In this document: one piece after another, positions 1 to 9,257 of the stretch | Numbering within the stretch: the stretch's first letter is position 1 | Layout of the letters: each line of letters starts with the position of its first letter | NCBI GenBank assembly: GCA_009103225.1 | Contig: RHPI01000818.1 | Coordinates: 7,253-41,454, forward strand | Source of the DNA: Chlorokybus atmophyticus | Lineage: Eukaryota > Streptophyta > Chlorokybophyceae > Chlorokybales > Chlorokybaceae | Direction of reading: 5' to 3' | Length of the DNA stretch: 34,202 nt | Notes under the pieces: model-generated | The model's database searches: none | Told to the model about the DNA's origin: nothing | What the model saw: the letters and a program-made list of their open reading frames with translations, nothing else | Translations under genes and position numbers: made by a program

Positions 1-1340
1 GGGGGCAGCAATAACAATAGGGGTATTATTGCTACCTAAATAACACATTTTGTATGAATAAGTATTTAAATATGCTTATTTATACCTCTTTTCTACGGTT
101 CCTCGCTTCAAGGCTATGATGCTGTATCATAGCTCAAATAAGTCCCAATGGGTGTAAAACCGCTTATTCAAGCATATTTACTGTCACATTAGATAAATGT
201 TATCACTATCTTGTTAGGTACCTTATGATTGGTATCTTTCGATAGGTACCTTATCTGAGTTGTGATGATGGCTCACGCTAGATTTTCCAATTACCCTATC
301 TGTAGGGTCGATGTCTAATCGTGAAATAATGATCGAATGGTGTATATTTGATATACTCTTGATATGAAAGGTCACATCAAACGGATGTGACCTCATTTTC
401 AGTTCTCTGCTTAGTGGCGGCCACGCCGCTGAAAGGCTTGTCATAGGCGGTGTGGGTGTTAGGGTAGAGGATTGAAGGGGCATTACCGGCGACGGTGGTG
501 CTGTTACACTCAATGTATGTGTCTGGTGAAAAGCTGCTTGCTTGCATCGAATGTATGTGTCTGGTGAAAAGCTGCTCAACAACGCAGCTCGACGCAAGCC
601 AGCAGCTTGTTGCGTTTTGCCTGCTGCTTCGACCTTAAACTCGCATGAGTTTCGCAGGCAAGTTGCTTGCTGTAACCGCTTATAGCTCACACACTTGTGG
701 CTTGTTTCGTTCTTGCAGTAGCTTTGTGGTGTTCAGGCACAGCAGCTGACGGTTGCCGTTCTACCTGCTGTGTGCAATCAATGACGGCAAATAACTTGGT
801 AAGTTACGCATGCAGTAGCAGGTGCCTAGTGAGCCGCTCAGAGCAGAATCTCATAGCCGTTTGATGCTTGTATTGTTTATTGTTCGTTGTTGTTGTTGTT
901 TTTGTTGTTGTTGTTCGCTTTGTTGCATTCATGTGTTTACCCACATGTCGTGCATTTGCTTAATACTTACGCTGCTGTGCCTGACAGGCCCGTTGAACGG
1001 CATAGTAGAACCACAACCTGCCTATCAAGCTTACAACCATGCAGCGCGTGCGACTTCAGATATGGTAGTAAGTCAATCGTGCATATTGGAAGACTGTTAG
1101 CTTAAGCCAGTGACACTTGCCAGCAGCTAGAGCTAGAGCTAGAGCAGTAGTGCATGGCAATTTAAACACTTGTAAACTTGTTTCTCTATAAGTCTTACAA
1201 TGGATGCAGTGCTTTGTGCGCAGCCGCAACATGGCTATCGTGCGCGCAAGCAGAACCACAACATAATGGTCACCGTCACTTGTTTGCTTCTTATGGGTTT
1301 GTTTGCTGGTTTGCTAGTTCGCTTGATGGATCTGTTGGTC
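1..1340. other. Noncoding flank, no gene recognised
   Basis: No open frame here resembles a known protein. The frames are short, low in complexity (Cys/Leu-rich from GTT repeats near 885-925) and lack convincing splice patterns. The stretch holds a short direct repeat (512-576), a GCTAGA microrepeat near 1126-1146, and the host DNA directly upstream of the copia insertion. Confidence 0.6.
512..576. repeat. 27-bp direct repeat, two copies 38 bp apart
   Basis: Copies at 512-538 and 550-576 are identical by eye and both begin aatgtatgtgtctgg. Only two copies are seen and no function is apparent; a local slippage duplication is the simplest reading. Confidence 0.85.
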
Positions 1341-1345
1341 TTCAT
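1341..1345. repeat. Target site duplication TTCAT, left copy
   Basis: Five bases directly before the TG of the 5' LTR. They are repeated exactly at 7181-7185 directly after the CA of the 3' LTR, and 5 bp is the usual size for copia. Joining 1345 to 7186 restores the empty site. Confidence 0.92.
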
Positions 1346-1757
1346 TGTTGGAGGTTAGGACCAGGTTTAGCCGTCCTTGGACTCCATTCAGCTTGGTCTA
1401 GCTAAGTGTTGAAGCTCCAACACTTAGCTAGACTAAACCTGGTCCTAACCTCGAGGTTAGGACCAGGTTTAGCCGTCCTTAGATTCCATTCAGCTTAGTC
1501 TAGCTAAGTGTTGGAGGTTAGGACTAGAGTTAGCCGTCCTTACACTCCATTCAGCTTAGTCTAGCTAAGTGTTGGAGGTTGGGACCAGGTTTAGCCATCC
1601 TTATACTCCAGTCAGCTTAGTCTAGCTAAGTGTTGGAGGTTAGGACCCGGTTTAGCCATCCTTAGACTCCAGTCAGCTTAGTCTAGCTACGTGTTAGAGT
1701 TTATGACCAGGTTTAGCCATCCTTAAACTCCAGTCAGCTTAGGCTAGCTAAGTACTT
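1346..1757 (+). repeat. 61-bp tandem units within the 5' LTR
   Basis: A unit starting gaggttaggaccagg and ending tctagctaagtgttg occurs about six times in direct order (starts near 1349, 1453, 1514, 1575, 1636, 1697). One partial inverted unit lies at about 1410-1455. The 3' LTR has only two units. The units sit upstream of the TATA-like site, where enhancer-type repeats of LTRs usually lie. Confidence 0.88.
1433..1472. repeat. 40-bp perfect palindrome at an inverted LTR unit
   Basis: The arms meet at CTCGAG and read the same on both strands over 1433-1472. A second inverted pair (ctagctaagtgttg near 1400-1413 and its complement near 1417-1432) lies just upstream. This is where one 61-bp unit has flipped relative to its neighbours. 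Confidence 0.9.
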
Positions 1758-2124
1758 ATAACTTTGGTACTTAGTAGACTCCAGTGCTGACCTTTTTGTT
1801 GGAAACTGTTAGTCCTAACAGTTTGGTCCGTTTAGGATTGATGTTGGGTCTTATATTAATCAAACCCGCCTTGTATACTATGTTTAACTTGTATATCGAG
1901 TTCTTTGTAGTGTTGACTGTTATTGGGTATAAGGGGACGCCGACACACGTTTAATATGGTTCACTTTGCTTGTGCTTAAGTCTGATGGCGGCGGAAGCCT
2001 TAGCCTGGGCGTGGTCTGGACTGGTCTGGTCTGGCATGGTCTAGTCTGATTGTTTTTTGCTTGCACAGACGGTTTGACGGTGTTGTGTTGTGTGTCTACG
2101 CATAGGAAGCTTGCATCTCAACAA

Positions 2125-2137
2125 GTTATGGGCCCAC
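2125..2137 (+). other. Primer binding site, half-tRNA type (initiator Met)
   Basis: One base after the 5' LTR lies gttatgggcccac. It is the exact complement of the anticodon-stem region GTGGGCCCATAAC of plant-type initiator tRNA-Met, as I recall that tRNA. Priming from a 5' half tRNA fragment is known for Drosophila copia; most plant copia elements use the tRNA 3' end. Confidence 0.8.
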
Positions 2138-2296
2138 ATTCGTTGGTTTAAGAGCTTGCTTAGACATCTTGGCGGAAGTGTGCACTATGGTAGCAAGGGT
2201 TATTCTGAGTCTGCCGATTGGGGCTAGACTGTGGAGGTCTGCGAGCTTAATCGGCTGTTCTTTAGCTTGAATGTCCTATCAGTAGGGGGTTGTGCT

Positions 2297-3570
2297 ATGA
2301 CGACCAGCTACGACAAGGTGGTGATTGAGCCGTTGGGAGATGACAACTACAACACATGGAGCAGCCGCATGAAGTGGTTGTTCGAGCACAAGAGCTTGTG
2401 GGACTTCGTGAACCCGGAGGAGGCTGACCCCCTACCCACAAGCCGGAGCGCTGTCTGGAAGCAAAACTCCAGATATGCACTTGCACTCATTGGATTGAAC
2501 GTGAGAGAGTTCCATTCGATGAGATTACATGCTTGCTCCACTGCTAGAGAAGCTTGCGAGAAGTGTCTGCTTTGTTCAAGGCTAAGAACAATGCCATGCG
2601 TGTCCAGCTTAGGCGTGATCTGAATGCTTTGAGGAACGACTCAAGTGAGCCTGTCAAGTACGTTGCAAGGGCAAGAGAGCTTTGGAAGGACCTTTTAGGC
2701 GTGGGCTGCCAGTTGCAGGAAGCTGAGCTTGTTTGGGCTGTACTTTCCGGACTTTCAGACTTGCCAGTTTGACACTGTAACAATTGGGGCCCGACCACTA
2801 GGCTATGGTAGTAAAAGACACTACCATGAGTGAGGTCTGTCACAATATATCCCAATTCGTGACATTCCTCCCCAATTTAACCCATGAGTTCCTCATAATC
2901 CAATGAGGCACTAGCCCACGTCGCCGTTTTCGCGGCCGTACCACAATCTGTCTGCCCGCGGCCTGTTGGATCCGGCCAACGAACGGTCCTGACCGACCGA
3001 ACGGCCATCCTCACCGCGCGACCGCTCACGCGGCCTTAGGTTGAACTGGCTCGGCGCGCAGGTCGTGATCCCGCGCCCAGCCTAGGGCAAGCCGCCCCAA
3101 ATGTTTTCGTTTTTTGCCTTGGATCTGCCTCAGTTCCCTACGGGAATTGAACCTGAGACGTCAAGCTCCGAAACCATTGTAACAATTGGGGCCCGACCAC
3201 TAGGCTATGGTAGTAAAAGACACTACCATGAGTGAGGTCTGTCACAATATATCCCAATTCGTGACAGACACCTTAATTACGGTGTTGGAAGGTTTTTACA
3301 CTGATCCCACGTTGGATGAGGTGATGCCAAGGCCACTTTAAGTCGAGCCAAGGCTCAAGAAGGAGGAGGCTTCAGATGCAGTCGCTTTTGCTGCTTCCAA
3401 GCATGGTTATAGCTCCAGACCCAAGTTATGCGCTGGTTCTTGAGGCCAGGGCGGTTCTTCAGGCCAGGGCGGTCAAAAGAAGAAGAAACGCAAGTGCAGC
3501 TACTGTGGCAAGCTTGGGCATGATGGAGAAGTGTTGGAAGAAGCATGGCAAGCCAGGAGAGGGGCAAAAC
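2297..3570 (+). pseudogene. copia gag (capsid and zinc knuckle), broken
   Basis: The ATG at 2297 opens a frame typical of copia Gag: a short lead-in, then LGDDNYNTWSSRMKWLFEHK, the usual start of the UBN2/DUF4219 capsid region. The frame shifts near 2545 and continues (VQLRRDLNALR, then ELVWAVLSGL). At 2775 it is cut by a nested 491-bp element and resumes at 3272 in the sense ITVLEGFYTDPTLDEV. A basic stretch and one CCHC knuckle (CSYCGKLGH) follow; a frameshift inside the knuckle, near 3525, separates its last Cys (EKCWKKHGK). Without the inserted element it would have ordinary copia Gag length. Confidence 0.88.
2776..3266 (-). mobile_element. TRIM-like mini LTR element, copy 1, nested in gag
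   Basis: A 491-bp element with identical 89-bp terminal direct repeats (2776-2864 and 3178-3266), TG...CA ends and a perfect 5-bp target duplication GACAC (2771-2775 and 3267-3271). Read on the minus strand, a primer-site-like ATGGTTTCGGAGC (3165-3177) follows the 5' repeat, and a purine tract TTGGGGAGGAA (2865-2875) precedes the 3' repeat. There is no coding capacity. This is the architecture of terminal-repeat retrotransposons in miniature. Identical repeats mean a recent insertion. Pol III-like A and B boxes lie at 3195-3207 and 3143-3153 (minus strand). Confidence 0.9.
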
Positions 3571-3579
3571 AAGGAGAAA

Positions 3580-3990
3580 CCCGTGGCTTTCACTACCAGT
3601 GCTTCAATCCTTGTTCAGACCTGGGCTTTAGACTCGGGGGCTACTTCTCACATGACTGCAGACAAGTCTGCCTTTGTCACTTTTCAAATCCTGGACAAGC
3701 CCATGTCCGTGGGGTGCGCATCAAAGGGAAGCGTCATGGCTGCTATTGGTCGAGGCAATGTCATCCTCGATTGCCAAGTTGAGGGGTCAACAAGGCAAGT
3801 GCAGCTTAAGGATATTCTTTTTGTGCCTGAGGTTGCTGTGAGTCCATTTTCAATCGGCTGCTGCTCGTGCTAGTGCTAAGATTGAGTTTGAGGGAGATAA
3901 GGGCTGCATATTGCTTGGTGGCGTGAAGCACCTTGAGGCTTTTAGTCAGGGAGGAGGTTTATACCTTGTTTCGGTTAAGACTTCCGTCTA
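3580..3990 (+). pseudogene. copia aspartic protease and pre-integrase segment
   Basis: WALDSGATSHMT carries the D-S-G-A catalytic triad motif of retroviral-type aspartic proteases, in the context typical of copia. VQLKDILFVPEV follows, also typical. The frame breaks near 3857; the pre-integrase sense continues in another frame (LGGVKHLEAF, then YLVSV) to a TAA at 3989. The protease would cut Gag-Pol into its mature parts. Confidence 0.88.
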
Positions 3991-4009
3991 AGCACTTTTT
4001 GCAGCATCC

Positions 4010-5059
4010 TTGGAGTCTGCTCAGCTCTGGCACAAAAGGTTTGGGCATTTGGGCTTTGAAAATCTAGCGCGCTTAGTGAAGGAAGACATGGTGGAAGGGA
4101 TTAACCTCAGTTTTCAAGACTTCCAGAATGAGAAACGTGTCCTATGCAGTCCTTGTGTCCCGAGAAAGCAGATCAGACTGCCTTTTCCTACCTCTTCTCA
4201 TGTGAGTACGCGTTGCTTGGAGCTGATCCATACGGATGTGTGCGGTCCCATGCCGGTGACATCTGAGGGCGGGAGCTTCAAGTACTTTATCACTTTCTTG
4301 GATGACTTCAGCAAAATGTCCGTGGTCGTGCCTTTAGCCTTGAAGTCATATGTGTCTAAGACAGTTCTGGAGGTTTTTAAGCTTCCAAAGACCCAGACAG
4401 GTCTACAGGTTGCTGCAGTGCACTCAGACCGTTGTGGAGAGTTTGTCAACACTCAGCTGAAGGACTGCTATGCCAAGAGGGGGATTAGGCATGAGACTAC
4501 AGCACCCTACAAGCCGGAGCAGAACATGAAGGCGGAGAGGCTTAACCGCACGCTCTTGGAGAAGGTTCGGGCCATGCTGACTAATGCCAACATGGAGGAT
4601 TGCATGTGGACGGACGCGTTGCTGGCTGCGAACTTTGTGCGCAACCGTTCCCCCGTGCGTTCTGAAGCCAAGACTCCGTGGGAGCTCGTAACGGGCGCAA
4701 GGCCTGATGTGAGCATGCTGAGGGTCTTTGGTTCTACTGCCTTTGTCCACGTACCCAAGCAGCAACGACACAAGCTGGTTAAAGTTAGCCAGCGCGGCGT
4801 GTTCGTGGGGTACGAGACTGGTTTCAAAGCGTGGAGGGTCTTGCTGGATGAGACCAAAAAGGTTGTGATGAGTCGTGATGTGACTTTTGCTGAGGGAGGA
4901 GTAGAAGCTGGAGATTTAAGCGTTAACAACACCCTATATGGCGCTGAGCCTCCAGAACCGAGTTTAGACCAGGTTCCTGGCAGTGTTTCAGACCAGGTCT
5001 TAAGGTCTTCAGGCCGGTCTTCTCCAGCTCAAGGCAACAAAAGCACTTCAGCATCATGA
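4010..5059 (+). pseudogene. copia integrase (HHCC and DDE core)
   Basis: The longest intact piece of the polyprotein (349 codons). The zinc-binding HHCC motif is seen as LWHKRFGHLG plus CSPCVPRKQ. The DDE core is D in IHTDVCGPM, D in VHSDRCGEF and E in KAERLNRT. The family usually reads SDNGGEF and QNGVAERMNRT, so local residues have drifted while the three acidic residues remain. GKT-type C-terminal sequence (RVFGSTAFVHVP, GVFVGYE) follows. The enzyme would insert the cDNA. There is no real start codon, because it is part of a polyprotein. Confidence 0.93.
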
Positions 5060-5087
5060 GTCTCAAGAGCAGGGGAGGAGGTATCCT

Positions 5088-6686
5088 GTGCGTGAGAGGC
5101 GGGAGACGAAGAGATTGATCAACCAAGCCATGGCTGCATTGGAGGCACTTTGGGGCTTAAAGGAGCCTAGCACCTATGAGGAGGCGCTTGCAGGTGCTGA
5201 TGCAGACCTCTGGAAAAAGGCAATGGATGAGGAGATTGCTTCTCTACTAGCCAACCAAACCTGGAGGCTTGAGACTGTCCCGGCTGACATTAGACCCATC
5301 CCGGTCAAGTGGGTCTACAAATCAAGAAAGATGGGCAAGGCAACATTGAGTGCTACAAGGCAAAGCTTGTCGCGAAGGGCTTTCTCCAGCAAGAGGGCAT
5401 TGCCTCTTCAATGTGGTCTTTGCTCCAGCTAGCAAGCACACAACAGTTTGCACCATGCTGGCTTTGGTGGTTGCTCAAAATCTGGAGCTGCACCATCTTG
5501 ATGTTAAGACCGCGTTCCTCTACGGCGAGCTTGAAGATGACATCTTTGTGCAACAACCCAAGGGCTACCATGAGGGAGGTCCAGATGTGGCATGCAAGCT
5601 TGCGAAGGCCGTGTATGGTCTTAAGCAGGCGCCCAGGGTTTGGCACATCCGCTTAAGCAAGGAGCTTGAGGCTTGGGTTTTAGCCCCAGTACTGCAGACC
5701 CAGGACTCTTTATCCATAAAGAGCTACAGGTCTGGCTTTTTATTTATGTTGATGACATCCTCGTTTCTGCTCAAGACTTGAAGGACTTGGAGGGCGTCAA
5801 GGCTGGCTTGAGCAAGGCCTTTGATGTCCGCGACCTTGGAGAGGCCAAGTACTTCTTGGGCATTGTCATTGACAGGGATAGGCGGTTTAAGACTGCCAAG
5901 ATCAGCCAGGAGCAAATGGTTTGCAGACTTGTGGACAAGTTTGGGCTGCAAGAGGCCAAGGTTAAGGCTACACCCTTGGCGATAGCAGTCAGACGTGTAA
6001 AGTCTGAGAGCGAGGCAGATCTGCTGGACAAGACTCGGTACCCGTACAGCACTTTGATTGGGAGTCTTTTGTACTTGTCAGTCAATACTAGGCCGGACAT
6101 TTCCCATGCCATGGGTTTTAGCCAGGTACATGTCTGCGCCTACCATGGAGCACTGGAGGGCTGCAAAGGCGTGCATGCGCTATGTGGCTGGAACTTCTAG
6201 TGTCGGCATTGCTTTTGGAGGACTAACAGGTCTGGAGGGCTACTGCGATGCAGACTACGCAGAAGACTTAGACTCCAGGAGGTCTACCACGGGCTACACA
6301 TTCTTGATGAATGGTGGAGTCATCAGCTGGAGCAGCAAGCTTCAGCCCACTGTTGCAGTGTCTACTGCAGAGGCGGAGTACATGGCGACATCCTAGGCAG
6401 TCAAGAAGGGGCTTTGGTTGCGCAAATCAGCTGCAGACTTGGGTCTAGACCATACTGTCATTCCCATGGCAACAACCAAGGGGCTATTCGGCTCCTAAAG
6501 CACCCTATTGCTTCAGTCAGGTCTAAGCACATTGCTGTCATGCATCACTTTGTGCGAGAGCGCGTGGCGCGTGGAGAGGTGGAGTTCATCTATTGCAAGA
6601 CCAAAGACATGCTTGCAGACTTTATGACGAAGGCTTTAACCCCTGCCAAGTTTAAGACCTGCTGCATGGGTCTAGGAATCCACTAA
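5088..6686 (+). pseudogene. copia reverse transcriptase and RNase H, fragmented
   Basis: RT motifs occur in order but in several frames: IPVKWVYKSRKM, YKAKLVAKGF, LDVKTAFLYGELEDDIFVQQ, VYGLKQAPRVWH, then the catalytic YVDD box in LFIYVDDILVSAQ (about 5730-5770). DLGEAKYFLGIVIDRD and the RVT_2 tail follow. RNase H starts near 6235 (GYCDADYAED, SRRSTTGY, AVSTAEAEYMA) and is interrupted by a TAG at 6394. It ends in MLADFMTKALTP, the classic copia C-terminus. At least five frame changes make this inactive. Confidence 0.93.
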
Positions 6687-6702
6687 GCTGCCTGCGCGGG
6701 AG

Positions 6703-7180
6703 TGTTATAGGTTAGGACCAGGTTTAGCCGTCGTTAGACTCCAATCAGCTTGGTCTAACTAAGTGTTGGAGGTTAGGACCAGATTTAGCCGTCCTTGAAC
6801 TCCAGTCAGCTTAGTCTAGCTAAGTACTTATGACTTTCGTACTCAGTAGACTCCAATCCTGACCGTTTTGTTAGAAACCGTCGGTCCCAACAGTTTGGTC
6901 CGTTTAAGACTGTTTTTGGGTCTTATGTTAAACACACTCGCCTTGTATACTATTTTGAGCTTGTATATCGAGTTCTTAGTAGTGTTGACCCTTATTGGGT
7001 ATAAGGGGACGCCGACACACGTTTAATATGGTTCACTTTGCTTGTGCTTAAGTCTGGTGGCGGCGAAAGCCCTAGCCTGGGCGTGGTTTATACTGGTCTG
7101 GTCTGGTCTTTTTTTGCTTGCACAGACGGTTTGACGGTGTTGTGTTGCGTGTCTACACATAGGAAGCTTGCATCTCAACA
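6703..7180 (+). repeat. 3' LTR of the copia element (478 bp)
   Basis: Begins tgttataggttaggacc and ends catctcaaca. It matches the 5' LTR over its 3' two thirds but has only two of the 61-bp units. A short purine run (gcgggag, 6696-6702) directly before it is a weak polypurine tract. The TATA-like motif is at 7000-7006. Confidence 0.93.
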
Positions 7181-7185
7181 TTCAT

Positions 7186-8040
7186 TGCTTTGTTGGTTTG
7201 CTGGATGGTGTGGGTCTAATCCGTAAGCCTAGCCGGTTAGGTCTGCTGGGTTGCAAGGCTGGTAGTTCAATAGTTTGTTGCTGGTTTGATTGTGTCAGCT
7301 CTGCAGCTGCTGCGTTGGAGCAGGCAATGGCGCTGGAGCTGGCGTTGCAGCTCGCGCTGGAGCTAGATGTTAGAGACTAGTTGTTCTTGTCGATGTTGTT
7401 TTTAATGTCGTTGCATATGTAAAGAAAGATATTTATTATTATTTATTATTTTTAGCTGTTTGTGTGACCTTTACGCATAACTACAATGGCAATGCTATGA
7501 GCATGCGCAACAACTGATGCCATTACTGGTACGCAACAGCCGCACTTCATATCGCCCACGCTAGCACTGGCACAATTTTCATGTGCCAGTGCTGGTACAT
7601 AAAGATTATGTGCCAGTGCTGGTTCGTGTTTTTATCCATTTTTTTCAAGGACCAGTTCCGCCACGGTTGTGTTGTGCCAGTGCTGACTCTGGATTTATTG
7701 TGCCAGTATAGGTAGTACACCGCTTGTGCCAGTGACAAATTTGTGAATTAGCGACCGGCGCTGGCACAAGCGGTTTTATGCTAGTTTTAAATGGTTTCGG
7801 GCCTAGACCCGAAAAGCCCGTGCAAGTATTGGCACAAATGGTTCGTGCTAGCACTCGCACGGCCTGCAGGCCCAATGTGATACATGTGTAAGTATGTGTC
7901 ACATGCGGCACTCATATGTGCGTACTTGTCGTATTGCATTGCTGCATGTAGTTGTTTGGTTGACGCAGACAATAATACAGACAACAAAATGGCCAAATCA
8001 CGCATATGCAGCACCAGTCTGTACCGTTTGTGCGCCCTTT
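7186..8040. other. Noncoding; cluster of 'gtgccagtgctgg' repeats
   Basis: No gene recognised. Between about 7555 and 7750 the motif gtgccagtgctgg, or part of it, occurs repeatedly (near 7583, 7609, 7672, 7698, 7725), with an inverted version (gctagcactggcac near 7560). Near 7795-7870 a GC-rich inverted-repeat patch contains cgggcctagacccg. Confidence 0.6.
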
Positions 8041-8051
8041 AGCAACTGCCT

Positions 8052-8190
8052 TATAGGCTCTGTACAGTGCAGTCTATGAGGCAATTTATGGCGACCATTT
8101 CATAGGCTGCACTGAACAGAGCCTATGAGCCCGCCTATGGCAACAGCGTTGTAGGCTGCACTGTACAGTGCAGTCTGTGAGCCGCTCATA
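8052..8190. repeat. Three inverted copies of a 'ggctgcactgtacagtgcag' motif
   Basis: Copies of a self-complementary motif lie near 8055-8080, 8102-8128 and 8149-8180. The core at 8156-8173 is a perfect 18-bp palindrome, and the outer copies pair with each other. This could be a decayed foldback element or MITE; no target duplication was found. Confidence 0.6.
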
Positions 8191-8229
8191 GACCGCACTA
8201 TAAACTTAATGAATGAGGCCCATTCAGAT

Positions 8230-8760
8230 GTTTAAATATGCGTGTCATTCGAAAACATGTGTGTTTGCATGCACATGCGCGTGTGCTTGCATGGGTGTGC
8301 TTATGCGAGTCCATATTCATACGCACGCGCAATTCCTCTTGTCCCCCCCCCCTCTTCCCCCCCCCTTTCCTCAGCTGACCTTGAGTTCCATCAGGTGCAC
8401 AAACTTGTAGCGCACCTGGGGCCCCCAGTCCCGCCTGAGCAGAGCAGCAGCATGGGGCACCCTCGAACCGTCTCGGGTCACGTGTGCAGTGACCCGGGAT
8501 GGTTTGAGGCACATCTGCTAAGTATGCATGTGTACGTGCTTAAACACTAGTGTGTACACACCCCTAAGCACATAGGCAAGCACACACACATGCAACATAT
8601 ACGTGCACACATGTATGACTATGCATACGCACACGCCGCATGTACGTGTGCATGCTTGCAGGCAGGGCGCACCATGTATGACTATGCACACGCACCAAAC
8701 ATTGTGTAGGTGTGTGTCAACAACACATACATACACACTTGCTGACGGCATCTTCAAGCA
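8230..8760. repeat. TG/CA-rich low-complexity stretch with C-runs
   Basis: Alternating purine-pyrimidine sequence (acgcacacg, catgtgtgtt) with two C-runs (near 8342-8366). A direct repeat containing catgtatgactatgca occurs near 8609 and 8671. Open frames here are by-products of composition. Confidence 0.7.
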
Positions 8761-8763
8761 GAC

Positions 8764-9257
8764 TGTTACGAATTGGGATTGGGATAAAATGTGACAGACC
8801 TCCCTCATGGTAGTGTCTTTTACTACCATAGCCGAGTGGTCGGGCCCCAACCGTTACAATGGTAACAGAGCTTGACGTCCCAGATTCAACTCCCGTATGG
8901 GACTGAGGCAGATCCGAGGCAAAAATAAAATCATTTTGGGGCAGCTTGCCCTAGGCTGGGCGCGGGATCACGACCTGCGCGCCGAGCCAGTTCAACCAAA
9001 GGCCGCGTGAGCAGTCGCGCTGCGATAGCAGGTCGCGCGGTGAGGACCGTTCATGGGCCGGATCCAACAGGCCGCGGGAAGACCGACCGTGGTACGGTCG
9101 CGAACACGTCGACGTGGGCTAGTGCCTCATTGGGTTATGAGGAACTCATGGTTTAAATTGGGAAGGAATGTCACGAATGGGGATAAATTGTGACAGACCT
9201 CACTCATGGTAGTGTCTTTTACTACCATAGCCTAATGGTCGGGCCCCAATCGTTACA
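8764..9257 (+). mobile_element. TRIM-like mini LTR element, copy 2
   Basis: Same family as the copy nested in the copia gag, in the opposite orientation. Terminal repeats are 8764-8858 (95 bp, with a 6-bp insertion) and 9169-9257 (89 bp). The ends are TG...CA. The target duplication is imperfect (CAGAC at 8759-8763, CAGGC at 9258-9262). The primer site TGGTAACAGAGC (8860-8871) differs at one position from the common plant initiator-Met site, and the purine tract TTGGGAAGGAA lies directly before the 3' repeat. Box A-like tagccgagtggtc (8829-8841) and box B-like gattcaactcc (8883-8893) are 41 bp apart. It is older than copy 1. Confidence 0.88.

Larger units (their letters stand above)
1346..2123 (+). 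repeat. 5' LTR of the copia element (778 bp)
   Basis: Begins tgttggaggttaggacc and ends cttgcatctcaaca; the end matches the 3' LTR. A TATA-like TATAAGG at 1928-1934 is conserved in the 3' LTR (7000-7006) and is the likely promoter core. This LTR is 300 bp longer than the 3' LTR because its 5' part holds extra 61-bp units. The LTRs also differ by scattered substitutions. Confidence 0.93.
1346..7180 (+). mobile_element. Ty1/copia LTR retrotransposon, complete but decayed
   Basis: The LTRs start TG and end CA and are flanked by the identical 5-bp target duplication TTCAT (1341-1345 and 7181-7185). The internal order gag, protease, integrase, reverse transcriptase, RNase H is diagnostic of copia (Pseudoviridae type) rather than gypsy. 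The primer site matches the anticodon half of initiator tRNA-Met. The coding part is broken by several frameshifts, in-frame stops and a nested TRIM-like insertion, so the copy cannot make its polyprotein. The LTRs have diverged from each other, so the insertion is not recent, and it predates the TRIM insertion. Confidence 0.95.

Noticed and set aside
223-690. 155-codon minus-strand frame
   Set aside because: It includes the 27-bp direct repeat in translation, has no domain and no sign of splicing or conservation.
3143-3207. tRNA gene (box A and box B at tRNA-like spacing)
   Set aside because: No cloverleaf can be drawn with proper acceptor and anticodon stems, and the boxes straddle a terminal-repeat border of a TRIM-like element present twice. 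Reported as a possible Pol III promoter instead.
8213-8850. Overlapping His/Thr/Cys-rich frames on both strands
   Set aside because: CA/TG low-complexity artefacts without splice or domain support.
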